From positions 248,001 to 312,000 of the forward strand of contig JADJVK010000053.1 in NCBI GenBank assembly GCA_016710625.1: DNA of 64,000 bases, in the 5' to 3' direction. The notes beneath the pieces were generated by a model. That model saw only the letters and a list, made by a program, of their open reading frames with translations, was not told the DNA's origin and ran no database searches. Shown in pieces: positions 16,965 to 25,630 of this stretch (position 1 is the first letter of the stretch; every line of letters begins with the position of its first letter). Position numbers and translations under genes: made by a program. The stretch is from Saprospiraceae bacterium (GTDB lineage Bacteria; Bacteroidota; Bacteroidia; Chitinophagales; Saprospiraceae).

Positions 16965-19643
16965 ATGGCAGCATTCATTTTAACTGAAAAAGTTACCTAT
17001 GCTTTGGGTTGGGTTGTACTTCATTCTTTGTGGCAAGCAGTTTTAATTGCCATTATTAGTGGAACAATGTTGATTGCTTTTAGGAAAAAGTCGTCGAAAG
17101 TGAAATATTGGTTAGCTAATCTATCCCTATTTTCAGTATTGTTGTCCGCTATTGTCACTTTCTTTATTTATACGAATTATTATCAACAAGCTATGGATTT
17201 GTCCTTCACTCCTGTTGATTATACTTCCTCCAATGTCACTAAAGTGGTGCATGATGTAAACTGTGTTCCCACAGAAGAACAACCTACTATTTCAAATAAT
17301 ATCAATTCGCTTTCTTGGAATGGCTTCAAAGATTATATCAATAGTAACATTTACTTGATTGTAACTTTTTGGTTATTAGGAGTTTCTGTTTTTCTAATCA
17401 AATTATTAGGCGGCATTAGTTATATTTATTATTTGAAATCAAAAATGAACTTTCCACCTGATGAATATTGGATTGAGCTTTTAGAAAGTTTGAAAAATAA
17501 AGCAGGCATTAAAAAGTCAATTGATTTGGTAGAATCGGCGATGGTGAGAACGCCCATTGTAGTTGGCTATTTGAAACCGATGATTTTATTTCCTATTGGT
17601 GCTATCAATCGGCTTGAGGCAGGGGAGGTGGAAGCTATTTTGGCTCATGAATTGGCTCATGTACTTAGCAATGACTACTTTTTCAATATTTTGCAAAACA
17701 TCGTAGAAGCCCTATTTTACTATCATCCAGCGGTGTGGTGGATGTCTGCACAGATAAGAGTAGAAAGAGAAAATTGTTGTGATGATAAGGCGATTGAACT
17801 TTGTGGCAACTCGATGATATATGCAAAATCCTTGGTGAGAGTGCAGGAAATGGCCTATTACTCCCCTAGTTTAGCGATGAGCTTTTCAGGAAATAAGAAA
17901 GGACAATTGCTAAATAGAGTGCAAAGAATATTGAAGCAACCGCAGAATCGCAATAATATTGTTGAGAAATTAGTAGCAACGTGTTTGTTATTGTTTTTTG
18001 TGATTGCTTTATCAATTGGTGGTAGTTTTGAAGGCAAAAACGAAAATTTATTTGCTCAAAATACCGATAATTCTGAAGCAGTTTCAACCAATAAGAAAGC
18101 TAAAAATTATTTAAAATATGAAGAAGCATCCGGATTTTTGGACTCATTACCGATCAATAGCGATATTAAAGATGGTGTTTATGATATAAGCGACCCTTTG
18201 CATATGCTTCATTTAGTGGTGAAAGATAAAAGTGTAGTTGCTTTTAATTTGAATGGATTGGAAGTGCCAGCATCAAAAATTCGAGATTTTGAAAAATTGA
18301 TAATTAAAGCTTTTGCTAAGAAAAAAGAGTTCGATGAAAAACCATTTACTGAAACCAAACTTACCAATGTAGATAATCAAAGCGAAAACCAATTAGCAGC
18401 ATTGACTTCATCAACTGACAACAATACAGAAAATATCACTTCATCTACAAAATCAGCTTGGTCAGCATCCTTTTCAACAGAAGACGATGGAAATGGAGCA
18501 CATGTTGGTAATAAAAACACCAACCTAGTTTTGACCAATAGTGATGGATTTAGATTCAATTTTGTTCAAAATAGAAATGGAGAATTTCTATATGTTTCTA
18601 AACATGATAAAATTCTTGGAACTATAGAATTAAAAGGAAAACGTTTTTTGATAAATGGTAAAGATGCAAATGAAAAACAATTGAAAGAATTTGGGCTTAA
18701 ATTATCAGGAAATGGGTTGAATCCAATAAATGGGTCATTTACAACAGAAGAAAACAGAGGAGAAATCACTTCAAATGACGAATCAGATAATGATTCTGAC
18801 AAAGAGGAATATCAAGAACAAATTCAGAATGTTCAAGAAAAAATAAATTGTTATAGTAATAAAGGCTATGACAAAAGAAAATTAGAAAAATTACAAAACG
18901 ACCTAAATAAGTTGAGTGCCCAATTAGACAAAAAAGTGGACGAAGATAGATTTCAAAATCAAATAGAAAATATTGAAGAATCGTTAAATAATTTGTGTTA
19001 CGATAAAGGAGAAAAAGGGGAAAAGGGGGAGAAAGGTGAAAAAAATAATTACTATTATTACAATAATGGAGGAAATGATTCTAATCTTAAAACCTTAGTT
19101 TATAACGAATTAGTGAAAGATGGATTGTTGAAAAAAGGTGTAACTTTTGTTTCGATTAACAATTTCAACATGATGGTTAATAATGAAGTAATTACAAATA
19201 GTAAGTTAGAAAAGTATAAAAAATTGTGTGAAAAAGCTACTGGAACGCCATTTGATAAAACTTCTTATTTCACACTTTCTTATAACAATGATGACGAGGG
19301 AGCTTCAGTAGGTAATAAATCTTCATCATACAATAATAATGATGAGGAAGAATCTGGAACCAAAGAAGAGAATTCGAAAGTGTTTACGACATTGATCAAT
19401 ATGATGAATAAAGATGGATTTATTTCGATAAATAAAAAGACCAAAATATTCATTGATAATAATAGAGTGACGCTGAATGGAAAAAGTTTAGACTATGAGA
19501 AAACCCAGAAATACTGTAATGAAATCGCACAATTGGTAAAGAGAAACTCAAGATTTAGTGTTTATTTTGACGGAAAAATCCAAAAAATCGAAAAAAATGG
19601 TATCCAATTGAATGGAAGATTGGATCAAAGTTTTTCTGACTAA
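16965..19643 (+). CDS. BlaR1-type M56 membrane metalloprotease with novel extracytoplasmic repeats
   Basis: This 892-residue protein starts with an M56 domain: membrane helices at about 10-33, 47-68, 125-147 and 343-363, and a zinc site H228ExxH232 in LAHELAHV with the downstream ENCCDDKA motif. After the last helix, about 500 residues are predicted to be periplasmic. They contain no penicillin-binding STxK/SxN domain. Instead there are imperfect repeats of the form KDGL...K.F.I.NN...NGK.LD...KYKKL (about 565-590, 705-760 and 810-850). There is also a Lys/Gln-rich coiled-coil stretch (about 620-675), a collagen-like GEK x4 run near 681-692 and Asn/Asp/Ser-rich linkers. The family cleaves BlaI-type repressors upon sensing an envelope signal. 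Here the signal is unlikely to be a beta-lactam bound by a classical sensor domain. Confidence 0.85.
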   Translation: MAAFILTEKVTYALGWVVLHSLWQAVLIAIISGTMLIAFRKKSSKVKYWLANLSLFSVLLSAIVTFFIYTNYYQQAMDLSFTPVDYTSSNVTKVVHDVNCVPTEEQPTISNNINSLSWNGFKDYINSNIYLIVTFWLLGVSVFLIKLLGGISYIYYLKSKMNFPPDEYWIELLESLKNKAGIKKSIDLVESAMVRTPIVVGYLKPMILFPIGAINRLEAGEVEAILAHELAHVLSNDYFFNILQNIVEALFYYHPAVWWMSAQIRVERENCCDDKAIELCGNSMIYAKSLVRVQEMAYYSPSLAMSFSGNKKGQLLNRVQRILKQPQNRNNIVEKLVATCLLLFFVIALSIGGSFEGKNENLFAQNTDNSEAVSTNKKAKNYLKYEEASGFLDSLPINSDIKDGVYDISDPLHMLHLVVKDKSVVAFNLNGLEVPASKIRDFEKLIIKAFAKKKEFDEKPFTETKLTNVDNQSENQLAALTSSTDNNTENITSSTKSAWSASFSTEDDGNGAHVGNKNTNLVLTNSDGFRFNFVQNRNGEFLYVSKHDKILGTIELKGKRFLINGKDANEKQLKEFGLKLSGNGLNPINGSFTTEENRGEITSNDESDNDSDKEEYQEQIQNVQEKINCYSNKGYDKRKLEKLQNDLNKLSAQLDKKVDEDRFQNQIENIEESLNNLCYDKGEKGEKGEKGEKNNYYYYNNGGNDSNLKTLVYNELVKDGLLKKGVTFVSINNFNMMVNNEVITNSKLEKYKKLCEKATGTPFDKTSYFTLSYNNDDEGASVGNKSSSYNNNDEEESGTKEENSKVFTTLINMMNKDGFISINKKTKIFIDNNRVTLNGKSLDYEKTQKYCNEIAQLVKRNSRFSVYFDGKIQKIEKNGIQLNGRLDQSFSD

Positions 19644-19650
19644 TGGGTAG

Positions 19651-19678
19651 AAAAGTGGGCATTGCCCACTTTTTTTTA
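19651..19678 (+). terminator. Rho-independent terminator of the BlaI-BlaR1 operon
   Basis: AAAAGTGGGCA pairs perfectly with TGCCCACTTTT over a minimal loop and continues into a T run. It separates the operon from the DUF5916 gene, so that gene needs its own promoter. Confidence 0.9.
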
Positions 19679-19686
19679 CCCATACC

Positions 19687-19702
19687 TACGAAAAAAATCG
19701 TA
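19687..19702. promoter_or_regulatory. BlaI-type operator, box 4, upstream of DUF5916 gene
   Basis: TACGAAAAAAATCGTA is identical over 16 bp to box 1. It lies 66 bp before the DUF5916 gene and beyond the operon terminator, which makes that gene a probable regulon member. A TTTG occurs at 19716-19719, but the promoter itself could not be resolved. Confidence 0.65.
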
Positions 19703-19767
19703 TTGATGCAACCTCTTTGAATAAAAACCATCTTTATAATTATTCTTAATTAAAAAACTAAAAATTT

Positions 19768-22272
19768 ATGGAATCTGCAGCAAAGATCCTCTGGCGATCT
19801 ATGGTCATTCTTTTGTTATTAATTTTGAAACCCGGCATAAATCATGGAATGGGAGACACCAGCCAAGTAAATAAAAAGAAACTAATCAAACCTGAATATA
19901 TTATTCAAAAGACGAATGTAGCACCCAAGATAGATGGTGTATTGGCAGATGAAGTTTGGCGAAAAGCAGCAGTTGGCAGCAATTTTACCCAGTTCGACCC
20001 AAAGCCATTTTCTGCAAGTTCACAAGCTACTTTCTTTCAACTTTCTTATGACGACGAAGCCATTTATGTGGCAATACAATGTGAGGAAGAAAAGGGAAAA
20101 GTACGAAGGCACATGAGCCAAAGAGATGGATCAATATTTGATTCTAATACAGATTATGTGAGTTTAAGCTTGGATACTTATGATGACGACCAGAATGGAT
20201 TTCGATTTGTGGTGGGTGCAAGTGGAGTGCAAGCAGATGCAAGAGTAACCCCCAACAATACGGATTTCAATTGGGACGGCGTTTGGGAAAGTAAAGTTCA
20301 ACTAAATGAAAAGGGGTGGGTAGCTGAATATAAAATACCTTTTTTTAATCTTCGATTTTCTAATAAGAAAGTACAAAAATGGGGACTGCAAGTTAGCAGA
20401 GTCATCAAAAGGTTGAATGAAACTGATACTTGGTCGCCGCTAGACCCTACCGTTGATGGACAGGCTATTCAATGGGGTAATCTTATTGGCTTGGAAGATT
20501 TGAAGCCACCGTTGCGATTACAATTTTCGCCATATATTGCTGTGGATTATCAGATTCAAGGGAGCAAAAATGAGTTTGAAAAAAATATTTATAGCACAAC
20601 AAAAGGAATTTCAGGTGGGTTGGATATGAAAGTGGGCATCAACGAAGCATTTACATTAGATGCCACATTGATTCCTAATTTCGGACAAGTTCAATCGGAT
20701 AATAAAATCTTAAATTTATCCCCATTTGAAGTATATTTCCAGGAAAGAAGACCTTTCTTCACAGAAGGAACGGAGCTATTCAATCGAGGAAATATTTTTT
20801 ACAGTAGAAGAATTGGTGGGTTGCCCAGAAAGTTTTTTGAAGCATATAATGATTTGAAAGATGGGGAAGTTGTAAAAAACAATCCAACCGAAACACAACT
20901 TTATAATGCCACAAAAATATCGGGCAGGTTAGCAAACAAAGTGGGATTAGGAATCTTAAATGCCGTTACAGCACCTATGTATGCCACCATTGACGATACT
21001 TCGAACCATACAACTAGAAAATTTCAGACCAGCCCCTTGACCAATTATAATGTTTTTGTGGTAGATAAACTTTTTAAAAATAACTCAACGATCAGTTTTA
21101 CCAATGCCGCTACTTGGAGGGCAGGGGGTGACAACGATGCAAATGTCTCTGCTCTGAGAGTGAAATTGAGGGATAAAAAAAATAAATACGAATTTTATTA
21201 TACAGGTCGAATGAGTCATATTTTTCAAGAAAACAAAAAAACGTATTCTGGATATGCTAGTGAGTGGAATTTCGGAAAAGTTAGTGGCAATTTGACTTGG
21301 AGTGTAGGACAAGAATTTTTGGATAATCAATGGAATCCCTCTGATTTAGCCTATTTCCAGATAAATAATACCTTCGGAAATTATTTTAATCTAAATTATA
21401 GCAACTATGAGCCCAATAAAATCTTTTTACAAAGCAACCTTTGGGTGAATGCTTATGTTTCCCACCGATATTTGCCTTTTGATTATCAAGTAGCAAATTT
21501 AAATGCTGGCTTTTGGGGAAAATTCAAAAATCAATATTGGGCAAATTACTATATGAATATCAGACCCATGGAAAATGATTTTTATGAGTCGAGAGATGGC
21601 TCAAAATTTGTAAAACCTGCTAGTTATCAAGGGGGTATCAATATGGGAACGGATGACAGAAAGAAAATCTATAGCTATTTTTATGTTGGTTTATATAAAA
21701 ACAATAAATGGAGTACTTCCGCTATTGACTTGATTGCAGAGCCAACTTTCAGAATAAATAGCTGGTTCAAACTTTCAGCTTCCTTATGGTATTCAAAAGC
21801 AATCAATGATGTAGGATACAACACCACCCACTACAATGGCACTTTTGGAAAAAGAGATGTCAACACTTTTAATAATAGTTTGCAATTCAATTTTAATTTT
21901 AACCCTTATAGCAATTTATCTATCCGATTACGTCATTATTGGACAAAATTGAATTACAAAGAGTTTTATAACAAAGATGAATCGGGTAATTTATCGCCAA
22001 TTGTAGATTATAATGCAAATGCAGATATTAGCCAAAACTACTTTAATGTCGATTTTATCTACACTTGGCAATTTGCTCCAGGTAGCTTTTTTAACCTGAT
22101 TTGGAAAAATAGTCTAGACAGTTACGAAGCAGAAAAAGATAATATCAGAACACAAACTTATTTTAACAATATCAATAAGTTGGTCAATAGCCCACAAAAC
22201 AATCATTTTACGGTGAAAATGATTTACTTTTTGGATTACAATCGGGTTAATAAAGCTTTAAAGAAGATATAA
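19768..22272 (+). CDS. DUF5916 outer-membrane protein with CBM9-like N-terminus
   Basis: The product is 834 residues. A hydrophobic N-terminal segment (SMVILLLLILKP) is the likely signal. An N-terminal beta-sandwich of the CBM9/DOMON-like kind follows: PKIDGVLADEVWRKA near residue 55, DDEAIYVAIQCEE near 95, and RFVVGASGVQADARV. The rest is rich in alternating aromatic strands typical of an outer-membrane barrel (DUF5916), with PFFTEGTELFNRGNIFYSRRIGG near 325. No TonB box or plug was recognised. The role of the family is not established; uptake or surface binding of a carbohydrate-like ligand is inferred from the N-terminal domain. The upstream operator (19687) suggests control by the BlaI-type repressor. 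Confidence 0.82.
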   Translation: MESAAKILWRSMVILLLLILKPGINHGMGDTSQVNKKKLIKPEYIIQKTNVAPKIDGVLADEVWRKAAVGSNFTQFDPKPFSASSQATFFQLSYDDEAIYVAIQCEEEKGKVRRHMSQRDGSIFDSNTDYVSLSLDTYDDDQNGFRFVVGASGVQADARVTPNNTDFNWDGVWESKVQLNEKGWVAEYKIPFFNLRFSNKKVQKWGLQVSRVIKRLNETDTWSPLDPTVDGQAIQWGNLIGLEDLKPPLRLQFSPYIAVDYQIQGSKNEFEKNIYSTTKGISGGLDMKVGINEAFTLDATLIPNFGQVQSDNKILNLSPFEVYFQERRPFFTEGTELFNRGNIFYSRRIGGLPRKFFEAYNDLKDGEVVKNNPTETQLYNATKISGRLANKVGLGILNAVTAPMYATIDDTSNHTTRKFQTSPLTNYNVFVVDKLFKNNSTISFTNAATWRAGGDNDANVSALRVKLRDKKNKYEFYYTGRMSHIFQENKKTYSGYASEWNFGKVSGNLTWSVGQEFLDNQWNPSDLAYFQINNTFGNYFNLNYSNYEPNKIFLQSNLWVNAYVSHRYLPFDYQVANLNAGFWGKFKNQYWANYYMNIRPMENDFYESRDGSKFVKPASYQGGINMGTDDRKKIYSYFYVGLYKNNKWSTSAIDLIAEPTFRINSWFKLSASLWYSKAINDVGYNTTHYNGTFGKRDVNTFNNSLQFNFNFNPYSNLSIRLRHYWTKLNYKEFYNKDESGNLSPIVDYNANADISQNYFNVDFIYTWQFAPGSFFNLIWKNSLDSYEAEKDNIRTQTYFNNINKLVNSPQNNHFTVKMIYFLDYNRVNKALKKI

Positions 22273-22273
22273 A

Positions 22274-22310
22274 AAAAAGGAGTTCAACATGTTTGAACTC
22301 CTTTCTTTTT
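22274..22310. terminator. Bidirectional terminator between convergent genes
   Basis: AAAGGAGTTCAA and TTGAACTCCTTT form a nearly perfect 12-bp stem around CATGT. A-run and T-run flanks allow it to serve both the DUF5916 gene and the convergent amidotransferase gene ending at 22309. Confidence 0.85.
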
Positions 22311-23115
22311 ATACGGCTACTGCTTTAAGATTTTCAATTGCTTGATTCAAAAAATTGGGCAATATCAAATCATGAGTCAGTTGAATTTTATCTGGGTCAT
22401 CGGCATGATCCACCATGTCAAGGTATTTTTTCATACCATATTCTTTAATAATGTTATCTTTTCTAGTGTCTTCCTTTAAGTATTGAATCATCCCTATCGC
22501 ATCTGCTTCAGGATGAAACTGAGTGCCGATCATTTCATTATTAAAACGAATTGCCATTGGAGCAATCATATTATTTACCTGCGATACTTTATTTTCGGTA
22601 GCTAACAACTTAAAACCTCTTCCTTCAAAATCATTTTCATCAATATTTGCTACTTGATAATACCTGAAATCAGCCACATAAAATGGATTCGGCAACACAT
22701 AAAGTAGGTCGTCATTGATGGTGTCAGGTGTCGTATCCACAGGATATATCCCGAAAGACATATGTGGTCGTTCTATTAAATTGCCAATTTTGAAGTAAAT
22801 GCAGGCGATTTGAAAAGAATGACAAATAAAGAAAACCTGTTTTTTTCTATCGTTATGTTTGTTGTAATCTATGATTTGATCCAAAAGGTTAAAATATAAT
22901 TTATCCCATCCATCTCCAAAATCATAAGGACTTCCTGGACCTCCAGTGGAAATATAAATATCGAAACTTAGGTCGGGAACTTCATTCTTTGACCGAACAT
23001 CAAATATTTGATATTCATCAATATCTGGATATTTTTCAACCAATACTTGTATGTAGCCCAATCCTTTATTGGGTACATTGTTGTTCATATCAAGGATTGC
23101 TAATCTTAGCGACAT
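22309..23115 (-). CDS. Class I glutamine amidotransferase-like protein
   Basis: The 268-residue protein has the class I amidotransferase fold with an intact triad: C98 in FFICHSFQ, H201 and E203 in GTQFHPEAD. The oxyanion glycines lie in YISTGGPGSPYD. It hydrolyses glutamine, or a gamma-glutamyl-like substrate, to deliver ammonia or cleave an amide. It is not GuaA, TrpG or CarA, since no synthetase partner motif or fusion is present, and a C-terminal helical extension of about 60 residues follows the fold. It lies 90 bp downstream of an ATP-grasp ligase on the same strand. The pair suggests a peptide- or amide-bond-forming pathway, but the substrate is unknown. Confidence 0.75.
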   Translation of the reverse strand: MSLRLAILDMNNNVPNKGLGYIQVLVEKYPDIDEYQIFDVRSKNEVPDLSFDIYISTGGPGSPYDFGDGWDKLYFNLLDQIIDYNKHNDRKKQVFFICHSFQIACIYFKIGNLIERPHMSFGIYPVDTTPDTINDDLLYVLPNPFYVADFRYYQVANIDENDFEGRGFKLLATENKVSQVNNMIAPMAIRFNNEMIGTQFHPEADAIGMIQYLKEDTRKDNIIKEYGMKKYLDMVDHADDPDKIQLTHDLILPNFLNQAIENLKAVAV

Positions 23116-23144
23116 TGTAGTTTTCTTTTATGTAAAAAAAATAA

Positions 23145-23182
23145 GAGGACAATGTAATGGTTTTTTACAATGTCCTCCAAAA
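23145..23182 (-). terminator. Terminator-like hairpin between ATP-grasp and amidotransferase genes
   Basis: On the minus strand GAGGACATTGTAA pairs with TTACATTGTCCTC (12 of 13 pairs), and TTATTTTTTTT follows. It may end the ATP-grasp transcript or allow partial read-through into the amidotransferase gene. Confidence 0.7.
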
Positions 23183-23205
23183 AATTATCAATAAAATACT
23201 AAAGG

Positions 23206-24600
23206 TTATTTACCACCATTTAGTTCATCTTGTAGTTTTTTTAGCTCATCCATTTTGCCTTTCGCTGCCAAATCAGCTTGTTTTGGCCAACTTGTAGGGT
23301 CATGCATTTTGTATCTAGAGCCAGCTGCTTCCAAAATTTCTTTTACTTTAGTTGCTTTTGTTTTTGCCAATTCAGCAAAAGTAGCAATTCCTGCAGCAAT
23401 AAGAATTTCTGCTATTTTGGGTCCAATTCCTTCTATTATTTTCAAATCATCTGCTTTCACAGGTGTTTCTTTGATTGCTGGAGCCGCTTTTACTTCTTTC
23501 ACTTCCTTCACAGGCTTAGCTGTAGCTTTTTTCTCCACCACAGGAGCAACTTCTTTTTTAGCAGGTGCTGCTTTTGGCGTTGCTGCTTTAGTTACTGCTG
23601 CAGGTTCCTTCTTTGCTTGAGTTCCTACATTTACCGATGAGCCGATTGCTGCATTTTTGATATAAGTACCCCAAGTCAAATTGTCTTGTCCATCTTTGTG
23701 GTTCATAGCTCTTTCGATTGCCATTCTTGAAGCATTTTCAACAATCCAATCGAAGTTTTCTTGACCTACTGAATGAATGTCAGCATCTGGAGCAGGATTA
23801 CAGAAGTCAATTGCATAAGGAATACCATCTCTTACAGCAAATTCTACTGTATTGAAATCATAACCAAGTACATGATTAAGAGCTAAAACATATTTTTCAA
23901 CAGTCTCTAATAATTTTTTTGTAGCAGGACCAGCATTACTTACATATCTCAAATGGTGCGGATTTCTCGGCTCATAAGGCATGATGTGTACTCTTTTGCC
24001 ACCCAAACAATAACATCTGAAATATTCTGTAAATTGAATTTCTTCTTGCAAAAGCATCACTAATTGCTCAGTCTCAGCATATTTGTTGAAGAAATCTTCC
24101 ATGTTTTCTACTTTGTAAACACTTTTCCAACCTCCACCAGAATGCGGTTTCATATATGCAGGGAAGCCAATTCTTTCAAATATTGTATCCCATGATAATG
24201 GAAACTTTAAGTTTTTGAAAGATCTTTCCGTTGTGTCAGCTGGTCTTTCTCTTGAAGGTAATAAAACAGTTTTTGGAACTGGCACACCAATCTGTGTAGC
24301 CAATACATTGTTGAAAAACTTTTCATCAGCACTCCACCAAAAAGGATTGTTGATTACAGCAGTGCCACAAGCTGCAGCATTTTTTAGGTATGCTCTATAA
24401 AAAGGAACGTCTTGTGAAATCCTATCAATAATAACCGCATAATCAGTAGGAACGCCTTGCTCAACTTTGTCCACCAATACATGCTCAGCCATCAAAGGCA
24501 AGCTTTCTTTTTTAACAATTTCGTTAACTCTACTAACGAAAGCAGCAGGAAATGTCTCTTCCATTCCGTGCAATATTCCAATTTTTTTGATATTTTTCAT
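23206..24600 (-). CDS. ATP-grasp ligase with Lys/Ala/Pro linker and C-terminal helix-hairpin-helix module
   Basis: The product is 464 residues from ATG 24600; an in-frame ATG at 24693 would add 31 unlikely hydrophobic residues from AT-rich leader sequence. Residues 1-310 are a RimK/D-ala-D-ala ligase-like ATP-grasp: MKPHSGGGWKSVYKV is the glycine-rich loop, MLLQEEIQ the purine-binding strand, and YDFNTVEFAV...AIDFCNPAPD the metal-binding acid and Asn. A low-complexity linker (about 320-380) of Lys, Ala, Pro, Val and Glu resembles histone-H1-type tails. The last 80 residues hold DDLKIIEGIGPKI...YKMHDPTSWPKQ, a helix-hairpin-helix unit that recurs in the protein at 45242-45937. Carboxylate-amine ligation is expected, but the substrates are unknown. 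Confidence 0.75.
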   Translation of the reverse strand: MKNIKKIGILHGMEETFPAAFVSRVNEIVKKESLPLMAEHVLVDKVEQGVPTDYAVIIDRISQDVPFYRAYLKNAAACGTAVINNPFWWSADEKFFNNVLATQIGVPVPKTVLLPSRERPADTTERSFKNLKFPLSWDTIFERIGFPAYMKPHSGGGWKSVYKVENMEDFFNKYAETEQLVMLLQEEIQFTEYFRCYCLGGKRVHIMPYEPRNPHHLRYVSNAGPATKKLLETVEKYVLALNHVLGYDFNTVEFAVRDGIPYAIDFCNPAPDADIHSVGQENFDWIVENASRMAIERAMNHKDGQDNLTWGTYIKNAAIGSSVNVGTQAKKEPAAVTKAATPKAAPAKKEVAPVVEKKATAKPVKEVKEVKAAPAIKETPVKADDLKIIEGIGPKIAEILIAAGIATFAELAKTKATKVKEILEAAGSRYKMHDPTSWPKQADLAAKGKMDELKKLQDELNGGK

Positions 24601-24781
24601 TTCTAATTGTTTGCTTATTAAAATATTGTGCAAAAATAAATAAAAAAATTTTATGTTTAAATGTTTTTTTAAAAATAATTTAAATAGAAACAAAATTTAA
24701 TTTTGATAACAATGTTAATTTTTGATATATTAATTATAAAATTCTATAAAAATATAATTTAACAAAACAATATTTGTTTTT

Positions 24782-25630
24782 ATGATTAAATACTTATTTT
24801 TTTGGATATTTGCATTTTTTTCAATTAAATCAATGTCGCAGGATTTTCAGAACCAAATTGTATTGGAGTCCACTTTTTTGCAAAGAAAAGTATGGATTGA
24901 TATTCTTTTGCCTGCCTCTTACTTTGATAGTGTTCAATATTACCCCGTTTTATGGTTGAATGATGGGCAAGATTTAGCGGCATTAGATTTGAAAAAATCG
25001 ATCGCTACTTTGTGTGAACAAAAGAAGATGCAAGAAATCCTTGTGGTTGCAATCCATAACCCCTACAATAGGTTGCAAGAATATGGAGTGGCAGGAATAC
25101 CAGATTATATGAATCGGGGAAACAAAGCAACAGAATATACAAAGTTTGTATTAGAAGAATTACAAAAATTTATCCGTTCAAAATATAGATGCAGGATGGA
25201 AGCGGAAAGTAATGTCTTCGCAGGATGTTCGTTAGGGGGGCTATCAGCAATGGATATCGTTTGGAATAATCCGACAGTTTTTGGAAAAGTGGGTGTTTTT
25301 TCTGGGTCATTTTGGTGGAGAAGCAAGGCTTTTGACGCTGCTCACCCCGACGATTATCGAATTTTGCAAGATAAAATAGCTCTAGATTCGAAAAAAGAGG
25401 GATTGAAATTTTGGTTTCAAGCAGGCACTCAAGATGAAACTTCAGATAGGAACCACAACCAAATTATCGATGCCATCGATGACACCTGGGACGTCATAGA
25501 AATCCTAGAAACCAAAGGTTACAAGATGCCAACTGACATTCGATATGTGGAAGTACAGGAGGGAAAACACGACCAAGCAACTTGGGCTAAGATTTTTCCA
25601 AACTTTTTGGAATGGGCTTTTAAATTATAA
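24782..25630 (+). CDS. Secreted esterase of the Esterase D / enterochelin-esterase-like family
   Basis: The product is 282 residues with a signal peptide (WIFAFFSIKSMSQ). It has the alpha/beta-hydrolase core of PF00756-type esterases: PVLWLNDGQDL near 58, the nucleophile elbow GCSLGG (Ser near 147) and a C-terminal GKHDQATW that supplies the histidine. Members act on carbohydrate esters, S-formylglutathione or siderophores. The secretion signal argues for an extracytoplasmic ester substrate, but nothing around the gene identifies it. The 3' end overlaps the convergent ROK kinase gene by 6 bp. The 181-bp region before it is extremely AT-rich and shows no recognisable operator. Confidence 0.8.
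   Translation: MIKYLFFWIFAFFSIKSMSQDFQNQIVLESTFLQRKVWIDILLPASYFDSVQYYPVLWLNDGQDLAALDLKKSIATLCEQKKMQEILVVAIHNPYNRLQEYGVAGIPDYMNRGNKATEYTKFVLEELQKFIRSKYRCRMEAESNVFAGCSLGGLSAMDIVWNNPTVFGKVGVFSGSFWWRSKAFDAAHPDDYRILQDKIALDSKKEGLKFWFQAGTQDETSDRNHNQIIDAIDDTWDVIEILETKGYKMPTDIRYVEVQEGKHDQATWAKIFPNFLEWAFKL

Noticed and set aside
19015..19045. Short tandem repeat coding for GEK x4 as a phase-variable microsatellite
   Set aside because: The units are imperfect at the DNA level and are in multiples of three, so slippage would not switch the frame.
23255..23640. Two long plus-strand frames, Ser/Phe/Cys-rich, opposite the ATP-grasp C-terminal part
   Set aside because: They are antisense shadows of the Lys/Ala/Pro-rich linker and the helix-hairpin-helix region; they have no start signal and no homology by eye.
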